From NCBI GenBank assembly GCA_905214245.1, contig CAJMLO010000038.1:1-10767 (forward strand): a stretch of 10,767 bases of DNA. The letters run 5' to 3'. The notes under the pieces are model-generated. The model searched no databases. It saw only the letters and a list, made by a program, of their open reading frames with translations, and was not told the DNA's origin. Source of the DNA: an uncultured bacterium. GTDB taxonomy: Bacteria > Bacillota > Clostridia > TANB77 > CAG-508. Both the position numbers and the translations under genes were made by a program. Each line of letters opens with the position of its first letter. The stretch's first letter is position 1. This document shows positions 1 through 7,279 of the stretch, piece after piece.

Positions 1-35
1 ATTCTAAATACTGTTAATTTATTTGCTAAATTCAT
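1..35 (-). CDS. pgsA: Probable CDP-diacylglycerol--glycerol-3-phosphate 3-phosphatidyltransferase, N-terminal fragment
   Basis: Only the first 11 codons lie in the window; the gene runs off the left edge. They read MNLANKLTVFR, which resembles the usual opening of PgsA proteins (MNLPNKLT followed by a short hydrophobic stretch and an Arg). PgsA makes phosphatidylglycerophosphate, the precursor of phosphatidylglycerol, at the cytoplasmic membrane. The ATG at 33-35 follows a strong AAGGAGG ribosome binding site at 42-48 with a 6-nt spacer, and a good sigma-A-like promoter lies just upstream. The start itself is therefore well supported. The family call rests on 11 residues and is an inference; another CDP-alcohol phosphatidyltransferase is the main alternative. 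Confidence 0.6.
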   Translation of the reverse strand, partial: MNLANKLTVFR

Positions 36-65
36 ATTATTCCTCCTTGTGATAATTCTTTTCAT

Positions 66-94
66 ATTTTATCAATCTCATATTTAAAAGTCAA
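66..94 (-). promoter_or_regulatory. Sigma-A-type promoter for the pgsA-like gene
   Basis: Read on the minus strand, TTGACT (89-94) is followed by a 17-nt spacer and TAAAAT (66-71). Each hexamer is one mismatch from the housekeeping consensus. The -35 box abuts the stop codon of the upstream SGNH gene, and the ribosome binding site of the pgsA-like gene begins about 18 nt after the -10 box. No terminator is visible between the SGNH gene and this promoter, so read-through from the acylation cassette is also possible. Confidence 0.7.
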
Positions 95-991
95 TTACTT
101 TTTAGTATTCTTTCTAATCCACTCAGTCCATTGTTTATAATATTTTCCATATATATGTACTTTGTCTGATGTATAGTCTGCTCTTAAATTTCCACTACTA
201 TCATCAAAAATACTATTTACATCTAAATAAAATATATTTTTATTATTAGCCATCTTTGAAATTACACTATTGAGTTTATTTATCCTCGTGTTGTTTATTG
301 TTTTATCTGAGTCAGATTTTTCTTTTGTAACATGAAGATTAGCTTGCAAATAAATTATAGCTTTAGGTTGTTTTGTATTTACATATTTCAAAAGTTCTTG
401 GTATTTTTTAGCTGTTTGGCTCATATTGTATCCAATCTCATTTATTCCAAGCATTATATATACTTTCCCAAAATTTTTCTTATCAAGCAGTTCTCCAAGT
501 GATACTTTGCCTATAGATGAAATATCAATTTTTTGACTCCATATATTATAAACACTCATACCAGTATTTGCAAAATATGTTGCATTTTTTATAGTGCCAT
601 ATTCAGCAATTCCAACTGTTCTTGAATCTCCTATAAACAATGCATCAGAAAAATAATCTTTGCTATTTTTAGTGGATGTACTGCTTGTAGATGGTTTATT
701 TGATGAAGATGAAGTATTATTATTTTTCTTATCGTCTTTTACTTCATTTTTCGCATCACTATTTTTTATCTCATTAACTTTTCCTTTTTCAATCTTAATC
801 ACATCCGAATTTTCTGCTTCTGTATTTAAAGCATCAGGTTTTACGATTTCATCTATGCCATTAAAATCATCATCAATTACCGCTTCTGCTTCTTTTCTTA
901 AATTTTCATCTATCAACTTCTTAGTAATAAATGGACTTACTATAAGTACACTTATTACTAAAATAACAATAAAAATACTCGTATTCTTCAA
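95..991 (-). CDS. Membrane-anchored SGNH-type hydrolase/acyltransferase, partner of the MBOAT gene
   Basis: Probable extracytoplasmic acyl hydrolase or transferase of the SGNH/GDSL fold, about 298 aa. One N-terminal membrane segment (about residues 5-22) is followed by a polar linker rich in Asp, Lys, Asn, Ser and Thr (to about residue 115), then the catalytic domain. Visible motifs are GDSR with the nucleophile Ser at about 123, GINEIG with the block III Asn at about 184, and DKVH with Asp 276 and His 279 near the C-terminus. The start is taken as the TTG at 989-991, because AAAGGA at 1003-1008 sits about 11 nt before it. The GTG at 998-1000 would place that site almost on the start codon. 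The gene follows the MBOAT gene after 21 nt and is surely co-transcribed. Such pairs usually O-acylate a cell-surface polysaccharide: MBOAT moves the acyl group across the membrane and the SGNH protein transfers or removes it. The substrate cannot be read from sequence. Confidence 0.85.
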   Translation of the reverse strand: MKNTSIFIVILVISVLIVSPFITKKLIDENLRKEAEAVIDDDFNGIDEIVKPDALNTEAENSDVIKIEKGKVNEIKNSDAKNEVKDDKKNNNTSSSSNKPSTSSTSTKNSKDYFSDALFIGDSRTVGIAEYGTIKNATYFANTGMSVYNIWSQKIDISSIGKVSLGELLDKKNFGKVYIMLGINEIGYNMSQTAKKYQELLKYVNTKQPKAIIYLQANLHVTKEKSDSDKTINNTRINKLNSVISKMANNKNIFYLDVNSIFDDSSGNLRADYTSDKVHIYGKYYKQWTEWIRKNTKK

Positions 992-1012
992 TATTTTCAC
1001 ATCCTTTTATAA

Positions 1013-2383
1013 TTAAAATTGGAAATACAAAAATGGGTTATGTAATCCATTGTATAAGAAATATATAGATACCCAAAATAGAACAAATAATAATATCAAT
1101 CTTAAATTCGAATCATTATCTTTAAGTAATATTTTATGTGGCAAGCTTGTACAGCAGATTACCCCTGCAATGAGTAAAGCACCATATTGTTTTGCATATT
1201 TTACAAAATCTATTGCGTATACTCCTGTTGAAGTACTAAACATTTTACTTAGCATAATACCAAGTTCAGATATATTGGTCACTGTAAAAACTGTCCACAT
1301 AATTAGTATTAAAAATATCATATATATATGTGATACAAATTTATGCTTGTCCAATAACTTTTTAAGTCCTATTTTTTCAATTACAAGTATTATAAATATT
1401 CCTATACCCCATATTAGAAAATTGTAGTTTGCTCCGTGCCATAGACCTGTTAAAATCCATACTACAAGCAAGTTCCTTATGGTTTTTAATTTACCTTTTC
1501 TATTTCCTCCAAGTGGAATATATATGTAATCTCTAAACCATTGACTTAATGTAATATGCCACCTTCTCCAAAATTCTGTCATACTTGTAGATAAATATGG
1601 GTTATCAAAATTTTCTGGCAAATCAAAACCTATTATATGGCCTATTCCAATAGCCATTAACGAATAACCATAAAAGTCAAAATATAATTGAAGTGAAATA
1701 GATAATGCACCAAGCCAGCTAAGTGGTGTTGAAATACTATCTATTCCTATTGTTTGTATTTCATTCCAAAGTAACCCTACCTTATCTGCAAGTAGAACTT
1801 TATATGCGAGCCCTACAATGAAGTATTTGCATCCAAGCATAAATTTATCTCTTGAATGTTTTCTATATTCTAGATCATATTTAATTGATGAATAATCCAC
1901 AATAGGTCCTGAAATCAATTTTGGAAACATAAGTACATATGTTAAGAATTTCAAAAAATTCTTTTCAGATGGCGTTTTTTGTTTATATACATCAATTAAA
2001 TATGATATTAGTTGGAATGTATAAAAGCTTATCCCTATTGGAAGTGCTAAATCAATCTTTGTAAACTCTAATTTAAATAAGTCAAACAAAATAGACAAAA
2101 TAAAGTTATAGTATTTAAAAAAGACAAGAGTTCCTGTGTTATATAATATGCCAACTATTAAAGCTAATTTATTTTTCTTTGTAAATCTGCCTAAAAAGTA
2201 TGTTATAAAGCTTGAAAGTAGTATTAAAGCAATGTATTCTGGATGGTTTATTGAACCTACAGTATAAAATACTATACTTGCTAAAAGTATAATAAAATTT
2301 TTATACTTTTTTGGTGCAAATGCATATATAATTAAAAATATTGGTAAAAAAACAAATATAAATTCTAAACTACTAAATACCAT
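1013..2383 (-). CDS. MBOAT family membrane-bound O-acyltransferase (DltB/AlgI-like)
   Basis: Polytopic membrane acyltransferase of 456 aa, the usual length of the AlgI/DltB branch. Family landmarks are LPIGISFYTFQ (about 114-124), the FPKLISGPI segment (about 153-161), FWRRWHITLSQWFRDY followed by IYIPLGGNR (about 271-295, His at 276), and LTGLWHGANYNF (about 311-322, with the presumed catalytic His at 316). The start is placed at the ATG at 2381-2383, giving MVFSSLEF, the typical family N-terminus, with AGGA about 11 nt upstream. An ATG four codons earlier (2393-2395) abuts that AGG and is less likely. The gene is followed by an SGNH gene, which points to O-acylation of an exported polymer. 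No D-alanine ligase (dltA) or carrier (dltC) gene is in view, so a true D-alanylation role is not supported here. No convincing promoter was found upstream; the preceding gap contains tandem repeats. Confidence 0.92.
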   Translation of the reverse strand: MVFSSLEFIFVFLPIFLIIYAFAPKKYKNFIILLASIVFYTVGSINHPEYIALILLSSFITYFLGRFTKKNKLALIVGILYNTGTLVFFKYYNFILSILFDLFKLEFTKIDLALPIGISFYTFQLISYLIDVYKQKTPSEKNFLKFLTYVLMFPKLISGPIVDYSSIKYDLEYRKHSRDKFMLGCKYFIVGLAYKVLLADKVGLLWNEIQTIGIDSISTPLSWLGALSISLQLYFDFYGYSLMAIGIGHIIGFDLPENFDNPYLSTSMTEFWRRWHITLSQWFRDYIYIPLGGNRKGKLKTIRNLLVVWILTGLWHGANYNFLIWGIGIFIILVIEKIGLKKLLDKHKFVSHIYMIFLILIMWTVFTVTNISELGIMLSKMFSTSTGVYAIDFVKYAKQYGALLIAGVICCTSLPHKILLKDNDSNLRLILLFVLFWVSIYFLYNGLHNPFLYFQF

Positions 2384-2687
2384 TTTTGATTCCATCCTAC
2401 ATCTTTTATTACTACTTTTATTCTATCTTTTCACGTTTTTAGAGGCACTTTTGATTAAACTTTGCACATTTTTAGAGGCACTTTTGTCTGAACTTTGCAC
2501 GTTTTTCAAGGCACTTTTGGTCAAACTTTGCACATTTTTAAAGGTACTTTTATTTAATCTTATCTCAAGTCAAGTACAGTTCACTCTGTTTTTTCACTTT
2601 TTGTAAGCAAAATAAAATATCTTTTCTTTTGTGACAAGGCCTAAGTTATATTTGGCTGTTCAGGCTACGAATCCTCTTTTCTTATTA
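2384..2687. other. Non-genic gap of 304 bp between gpr and the MBOAT gene
   Basis: The gap holds a four-copy 33-bp tandem repeat (2432-2563). Beside it is an AT-rich segment (about 2564-2640) and a stretch of more mixed composition (about 2630-2680) containing the palindrome AGGCCT at 2637-2642. I see no convincing gene, clean rho-independent terminator or RNA gene. The weak hairpins I tried (for example ACAG/CTGT around 2580-2593) have short stems and no following T-run. A TTGACT and a TAAGAT occur on the minus strand near 2558-2574 but are only 5 nt apart, too close to be a promoter. How the MBOAT/SGNH pair is transcribed is therefore unclear. Confidence 0.7.
2432..2563. repeat. Tandem repeat, four copies of a 33-bp unit
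   Basis: Copies start at 2432, 2465, 2498 and 2531, an exact 33-bp period. On the plus strand each begins CAC(G/A)TTTTT, continues with a purine-rich patch and GGCACTTTTG (GGTACTTTTA in the fourth copy), and in the first three ends with AACTTTG. Copies one to three differ at only a few positions; copy four is the most degenerate and fades into unique sequence. The period is a multiple of three, and one frame on each strand stays open through all copies. Neither frame has an ATG or a ribosome binding site. It is most likely an intergenic repeat or a decayed coding remnant. Confidence 0.9.
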
Positions 2688-3629
2688 CTACTCTTGTATT
2701 GCAAAATTAATTCCTCTTGCTACTATGTCTTTCATGTTTTCAATTAAATTATCTATTTCCTTTGGTGTAACTATAAAGTTATAGTCACTTGGTGATAACA
2801 CCTCTTTTATCATTTCGTATTTGTCTTCTTCTTGAAGTTGATTTAAAAAATCATTTGATTTTGCCTGTTCTTGCATTTTTTCTATAAATAGTGTCAAACT
2901 ATCTGCAGCAATTGTTGCTGCCTCAACCACTGTTGGTATGCCAATTGCAATTACATCTACTCCAAGGGTTTCTTTTGTAAGCTCTTTTCTTGCATTATCA
3001 ACTCCTGCTCCAGGCACTATTCCTGTATCTGCAAGTTGAATAGAACTACTTATCCTTTCTATGCTCCTTGATGCCAGTGCATCAATTATAATTATAAGTT
3101 TTGGCTTAACATTTTCCACAATACCTTTTAATATTTCTAAAGTCTCTATTCCTGTTGTTCCAAGCACTCCTGGAGATATTGCGCTTACTTCTCTTGTATT
3201 TTCTTCAAGAACCTCTGGCATATATTCAAGCAAATGTCTTGTTATATCTATTTCATTTATAACCTTTGGTCCTAAAGCATCTGGTGTTACATATAAATTG
3301 CCAAGTCCCACAACAAGTATCGAATCACTACATGATATGTGCTTTTCAAGTAAATGTTTTAATTCACTTGTAAGTACATCAGATGCTTCTTGAATTTCAT
3401 CTTCTGATGCAATTTTTAAATTCTTAACATCTATTGTAATATAATTTCCAATAGGTTTATTTATAGCTTCTTCTCCTGCCTTATCAAGAACTTTAACTCT
3501 AGTTATTTGTATATTTTTTCCCTTTTCTTCTTTTTCTGTCTCAAGCCCATGTATCTCATCTGAAATATTATGTGCTTTTTTGTATAAATCTCTTCTTTCA
3601 AGTGCTAAATCGGTTCTAAAATTAATCAT
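2688..3629 (-). CDS. gpr: Germination protease (spore protease GPR)
   Basis: GPR degrades the small acid-soluble proteins that coat spore DNA, supplying amino acids during outgrowth. It is made as a zymogen in the forespore. The 313-aa protein starts MINFRTDLALE, which carries the RTDLA signature around the known autoprocessing site of the family. Core blocks are VVGLGNLYVTPDALGP (Asp 117), the segment ending in AISPGVLG, IIIIDALASRSIER (Asp 183), DTGIVPGAGV and AIGIPTVVEAATIA. The two Asp residues are 66 apart, as are the catalytic aspartates reported for the Bacillus enzyme. It is shorter than Bacillus GPR (about 370 aa). The start at 3627-3629 is chosen because AAAGGA lies 11 nt upstream. 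A longer frame opening with GTG at 3701 would begin inside the candidate promoter and adds a poor N-terminus. It lies downstream of holA, as in many Bacillota, but without rpsT between them. Confidence 0.95.
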   Translation of the reverse strand: MINFRTDLALERRDLYKKAHNISDEIHGLETEKEEKGKNIQITRVKVLDKAGEEAINKPIGNYITIDVKNLKIASEDEIQEASDVLTSELKHLLEKHISCSDSILVVGLGNLYVTPDALGPKVINEIDITRHLLEYMPEVLEENTREVSAISPGVLGTTGIETLEILKGIVENVKPKLIIIIDALASRSIERISSSIQLADTGIVPGAGVDNARKELTKETLGVDVIAIGIPTVVEAATIAADSLTLFIEKMQEQAKSNDFLNQLQEEDKYEMIKEVLSPSDYNFIVTPKEIDNLIENMKDIVARGINFAIQE

Positions 3630-3670
3630 AAAATACCATTTCCTTTCACTATATAACATTGTTTTGTTCT

Positions 3671-3700
3671 TAGTGTTTGAAAAATAATATTTTTTATTCA
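3671..3700 (-). promoter_or_regulatory. Candidate forespore-type (sigma-G/sigma-F-like) promoter of gpr
   Basis: On the minus strand TGAATA (3695-3700) is followed 17 nt later by AACACTA (3671-3677). In Bacillus, forespore promoters carry a TGAATA-like -35 and a CATNNTA-like -10. The -35 box fits well, while the -10 box misses two consensus positions. Its place, 42 nt before the gpr start and just after the holA stop, fits expression of gpr apart from the housekeeping operon. This is an inference from similarity to the consensus and known gpr regulation. Confidence 0.45.
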
Positions 3701-3711
3701 CTTATTTTACC

Positions 3712-4709
3712 TTATGAACAATACCTGCAAAGTATTGTCTCAAGTCCAATATTTAAATCAATCAATCCAGATTTATAATTCGCATCAAGATTAATCAATT
3801 CATCTAATATTCTTCTTAATTCTTTTGTTTCAAAATATCTTGCTTGAGTTTTATATTTTGTTGTCAAGAACATTTGATTAGGTTTCAAATTCATACTTGT
3901 AGCTAAATCCTTATGAAATCTTTCTGACAATTTTACTATATATAGTTTTTTAAAATGATTATATAGTGTGATAAGAATTCTTTGAATTGGCTCTTTTGAA
4001 TAAAGAAGATTGTTTAATACTTCTAATGCCTTTGATATATCTTTTTTACCAAGACTATCTGTTAAATCAAATATTACACTGTCTAATTGTTTTATGCAAA
4101 GTTTGTCTATATCTTCCTTTTTTATATTTCCGTCCAACTCCGCGCGAATTCAATTAATTTTCTTATTTCATTTATTAAATCTTGCATACTTGTACCACAA
4201 GACTCCACAAAATATTTTGCTACATCGAAATCAATATTTACTTTATATGCACCACATATTTTTCTTATATTATCTATCAATTGTTGCATTTTAAGTAATT
4301 CAAAATTTGTTACTTCTCCATATTTTTCTATCACTTTATATAGCGAATTCTTATCAACTTCTTCTTCCACAAAGATAAGCGTTACATCATCTTTAAAAAT
4401 TTCATTATGCTCATCAATATAGTTTGCTACCTTTTCTTCTAAAGAATTTACTTTTTTCTTATCTTCTTTTGCACTTTTTGACTTTGACGTTCTTTTTTCT
4501 TTTTTGAATAATCCTGTATTTTTTGCAACAATTAATTTTGTAGGATAACCAAATGCAGGTGTTTCAATATCAGAAATAAGTTCAGATATTGTATCAGCAT
4601 CTATTTGAACAAAATTAATTCCATTAATCATTTCTCCAAATTCTTTTTTTAATTTTTTTAATCTTGTTTCTAATAAATATCTTTCTTCACCATATAATAA
4701 ATATAACAT
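3712..4709 (-). pseudogene. holA: DNA polymerase III delta subunit, split by a one-base frameshift
   Basis: HolA is the clamp-loader subunit that opens the beta sliding clamp during replication. The first frame (4122-4709) begins MLYLLYGEERYLLE, typical of the delta N-terminus, and runs to ...NEIRKLIEFAR before ending in an unrelated SWTEI and a stop. The second frame (3712 to about 4137) continues the family at once with DGNIKKEDIDKL and the collar-domain segment SVIFDLTDSLGKKD, through to the C-terminus. One extra base near 4138-4144 would join them into about 332 aa, close to the usual 340. The second frame has no usable start: its only nearby TTG lacks a properly spaced ribosome binding site. 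No slippery heptamer precedes the first stop. An AAGGAGG 9 nt before the ATG overlaps the ruvC stop. Since holA is essential, a sequencing or assembly error is the leading explanation; a real mutation is the alternative. Confidence 0.88.
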
Positions 4710-4724
4710 TTGGCTTGTCCTCCT

Positions 4725-5210
4725 TTATAATTTTTGTGAAAATCTAGCAGAATGTGCATGGCATATTGCTGCTGCCATGCTATCTGTTGTATCATCAAGT
4801 CTTGGTAATTTGTCAACTTTTAATATTGCTTTAACCATTTTTTGAACTTGTATTTTATCTGCTCTACCATATCCAACAACAGATTGCTTTATCTGAAGTG
4901 GTGTATATTCGTATGTTGGAACATTTTTTCTGCATCCAACAACTAATATAACTCCTCTTGCCTGTGCAACGTTTATAGCTGTTTTAGCATTATTATTAAA
5001 AAACAATTCCTCAACAGATATCGCATCAGGCTTGTATGTGTCTATAATTTGCTCTAAATCATTGTTTAGCTTTAACAATCTAAGTGGAAATGACTCTCCT
5101 GCCTGTGTCAAAACTGCTCCTGAAGTTATAAGTTTAAATTTGTTTCCTATGTAATCTATAATACTGTATCCTGTAATTGCAAACCCAGGATCTATTCCTA
5201 AAATTCTCAA
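4725..5210 (-). CDS. ruvC: Crossover junction endodeoxyribonuclease RuvC
   Basis: RuvC resolves Holliday junctions during recombinational repair, working as a dimer with RuvAB. The 161-aa product carries the acidic active-site set: Asp 7 in MRILGIDPG, Glu 67 in SVEELFF, and Asp 140 and Asp 143 in LDDTTDSMA. The block INVAQARGV is also typical. Length is normal for the family. The start is placed at the TTG at 5208-5210 because GGAGG (5219-5223) lies 8 nt upstream and the product then opens with the canonical MRILGIDPG. The in-frame ATG at 5223-5225 overlaps that ribosome binding site and has none of its own. The gene sits 30 nt after the debranching-enzyme gene and 15 nt before holA. ruvA and ruvB, often adjacent to ruvC, are not in the window. 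Confidence 0.95.
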   Translation of the reverse strand: MRILGIDPGFAITGYSIIDYIGNKFKLITSGAVLTQAGESFPLRLLKLNNDLEQIIDTYKPDAISVEELFFNNNAKTAINVAQARGVILVVGCRKNVPTYEYTPLQIKQSVVGYGRADKIQVQKMVKAILKVDKLPRLDDTTDSMAAAICHAHSARFSQKL

Positions 5211-5218
5211 AATGTCTG

Positions 5219-5223
5219 CCTCC
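5219..5223 (-). promoter_or_regulatory. Ribosome binding site that sets the ruvC start
   Basis: GGAGG on the minus strand, 8 nt before the TTG at 5208-5210. Its first G is the last base of an upstream in-frame ATG, so that ATG cannot be the start served by this site. The bases preceding the ATG contain no purine-rich Shine-Dalgarno match. Confidence 0.8.
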
Positions 5224-5240
5224 ATAAATTATTTCATTTG

Positions 5241-7265
5241 TTATAATATAATTCTAAATATCTCAGAAACACTCCATGCTTGCGCAAATGTACCATCTGG
5301 TTTGTAGTCTTTTCCTATTTTAGAATATAATTCTCTTATATTTCCAACTGTGCTATTTTCATTCATTTCTTGCACAAATGTTTTTCTTACCTCTTCCTTA
5401 AATTCTTGCTTCTTTTTCTCTAGTTCTTGCTTTATTGATTTCTTTTTTTCTGATTTAATCATATTATTTAACGCATCATAATATAAACCTAAAAGCCATG
5501 GCCATATTGTTCCTTGATGATAACTCATATCTCTTTTAACCATATCTCCCTCATAGCTTTCCTTGTATCCTTCTTCACCTTTTGCAAGTGTTTTAAGTCC
5601 ATATGGTGTAAGTAACTTTTTTTCCACTGTACTTATAATATCATTTGCAATCTCTGAACTTGGATCTATTACAGGATATGAAAGTGATAAACTAAACAAT
5701 TGATTTGGTCTTATTTTGCTATCTCCAAGTACATCATATAAGCATTTTCTACGTTTATTATAAAATTTAGCTTCAAATGAATCTTTGCATCTTTCTGCCA
5801 TATCAGCATATTTTTTTGCATCTTTTTTTCCTTTTGTAAGAATTGTAAGCTCTTCCATTATTTTTAAAGCATTGTACCACATGCTATTTATTTCAACTGC
5901 TTTTCCATTTCTTGGAGTAACAACATAATCTCCTATTTTTGCATCCATCCATGTATTTTGTATATTTTCTGTTCCAGAAGAAATTAAATAATCATCATCC
6001 ATATAAATATTGTTTCCATCTATATCAATTTTTCCTGTATACGCTTCAATTATTTTCTCTAGAGATGGATAAATATTATCTCTAATCCATTCATATTCTC
6101 CTGTATAATTTATATATTTTTTTACTTGCTCAAATAATAGCAGTGACGCATCAGCACTATTATATAAAGGTCTATTGTCATATCCGGAATATCCATTTGG
6201 AATTAATCCATATTTCATATCTCTAATACATGTAAGTAAGACCTCTCTTGCAACATTGTATCTTTTTGATTTCAAAAGTAAACCTTCAAAAGAAATTAAA
6301 CTATCACGTCCCCAATCTAAAAACCATGGATATCCTGCAATAAGTGTATATAAAGCAAAAGAAGGTCTATACACAACAAAATTATCTGATGCAGTAATAT
6401 ATTCTTTTACCAAACTTACATATTCAGGATTTGTACTTTCTTTTACTTTTGCATCTAAAAGTTCACTATCATATGTAAGCTCACTAAATCTTATTACTTC
6501 TTTACTTATAATTTCTCTTCCATCTTTTTCTTCGATATTTTCTTCCAAAGAGCACACAAATGTAATATATTTTTCTTCATTTGGTGCAAGCTCTACTTCG
6601 TATCTACCAGGTACTACATGGTTTTCAACTGCTTCTTGTCCACGTTTTTCCTCTTCTATGTAGTACATTCCTCTAAACATATCGCCATCATGTTTAATAT
6701 ATGTTCCATCTGATAAATTCATATAAATTGGATGTTGTGTATTGTCATTTACAACCATTTTAACTTTGTTATTTCTTATATCTTGCATTAGATTTATATG
6801 CTCTTTATTATTAACACTGTGAAAATCCCTGCAATTCACAATTGGCGCAAGAGTAATCTTTGTATTACTATTTTGATTTTTTATATAATAATACACAACA
6901 GTAGTATTTTTTCCATATTCCATACATATAAACTTTTTAACAATTACATCTTCAACTCTATATGTAAAAATTGGCATATATTCTTTTTCAAATGAAATTA
7001 TATTTTTATATCCATCGGAAATGTAATCCTTGCAAATATTAGAATATAGCTTATATTCCTTATCATCTATTTTTATGCTTTCATCAAGTTTAGATAAAAT
7101 CAAATTTCTACAGCCAGGTGCATTAAAAGGTGCTACAAGAAGTCCATGATATTTTCTAGTATTTACTCCAACTATTGTAGAACTTGCATATCCACCAATT
7201 CCATTTGTTATAATCCATTCTCTTTGCAAACCTTTTTCTAACGTGATTTTTTCATTTTCCATCAT
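5241..7265 (-). CDS. Glycogen debranching enzyme, amylo-alpha-1,6-glucosidase type
   Basis: Predicted cytoplasmic alpha-1,6-glucosidase that removes branch-point glucose during glycogen breakdown. The 674-aa length suits the bacterial/archaeal two-domain type. The N-terminal domain opens with EWIITNGIGGYASST and TRKYHGLLVA (about residues 16-44), the classic start of this family. The C-terminal (alpha/alpha)6-barrel domain carries FLDWGRDS (about 315-322), IPNGYSGYDNRPLYNSADAS, NSMWYNALKI, RPNQLFSLSLSYP, YHQGTIWPWLLGLYYDAL (about 582-600) and a final GTFAQAWSVSEI. There is no signal peptide. Two adjacent ATGs (7263-7265 and 7260-7262) follow AGGAG; spacing of 6 or 9 nt does not decide between them. 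It begins 14 nt after the yvcK stop and precedes ruvC, so it is probably in the same transcript. No other glycogen genes are in view, so the exact polysaccharide substrate is inferred. Confidence 0.92.
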   Translation of the reverse strand: MMENEKITLEKGLQREWIITNGIGGYASSTIVGVNTRKYHGLLVAPFNAPGCRNLILSKLDESIKIDDKEYKLYSNICKDYISDGYKNIISFEKEYMPIFTYRVEDVIVKKFICMEYGKNTTVVYYYIKNQNSNTKITLAPIVNCRDFHSVNNKEHINLMQDIRNNKVKMVVNDNTQHPIYMNLSDGTYIKHDGDMFRGMYYIEEEKRGQEAVENHVVPGRYEVELAPNEEKYITFVCSLEENIEEKDGREIISKEVIRFSELTYDSELLDAKVKESTNPEYVSLVKEYITASDNFVVYRPSFALYTLIAGYPWFLDWGRDSLISFEGLLLKSKRYNVAREVLLTCIRDMKYGLIPNGYSGYDNRPLYNSADASLLLFEQVKKYINYTGEYEWIRDNIYPSLEKIIEAYTGKIDIDGNNIYMDDDYLISSGTENIQNTWMDAKIGDYVVTPRNGKAVEINSMWYNALKIMEELTILTKGKKDAKKYADMAERCKDSFEAKFYNKRRKCLYDVLGDSKIRPNQLFSLSLSYPVIDPSSEIANDIISTVEKKLLTPYGLKTLAKGEEGYKESYEGDMVKRDMSYHQGTIWPWLLGLYYDALNNMIKSEKKKSIKQELEKKKQEFKEEVRKTFVQEMNENSTVGNIRELYSKIGKDYKPDGTFAQAWSVSEIFRIIL

Positions 7266-7279
7266 TAGTTTCTCCTATC

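Noticed and set aside
660..1427. Plus-strand open frames opposite the SGNH and MBOAT genes
   Set aside because: They are antisense shadows of well-supported minus-strand genes, with hydrophobic low-complexity translations and no ribosome binding sites.
2432..2563. CRISPR array
   Set aside because: The units are directly tandem with a 33-bp period and no variable spacers, and no cas genes are present.
2580..2680. Rho-independent terminator after gpr
   Set aside because: Only short imperfect stems (for example ACAG/CTGT) were found, with no T-run following.
3630..3701. Longer gpr start at the GTG at 3701
   Set aside because: It would begin in the candidate promoter, has no ribosome binding site and adds 24 residues ahead of the family N-terminus.
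3712..4137. Second holA frame as an independent gene starting at TTG
   Set aside because: The TTG lacks a properly spaced ribosome binding site, and the protein is plainly the C-terminal half of the delta subunit.
4120..4137. Programmed ribosomal frameshift in holA
   Set aside because: The A-rich run lies after the zero-frame stop, no slippery heptamer precedes the stop, and programmed shifting is known for dnaX rather than holA.
6175..6663. 162-aa plus-strand open frame inside the debranching-enzyme gene
   Set aside because: It is antisense to conserved family motifs such as DWGRDS and has no independent start signals.
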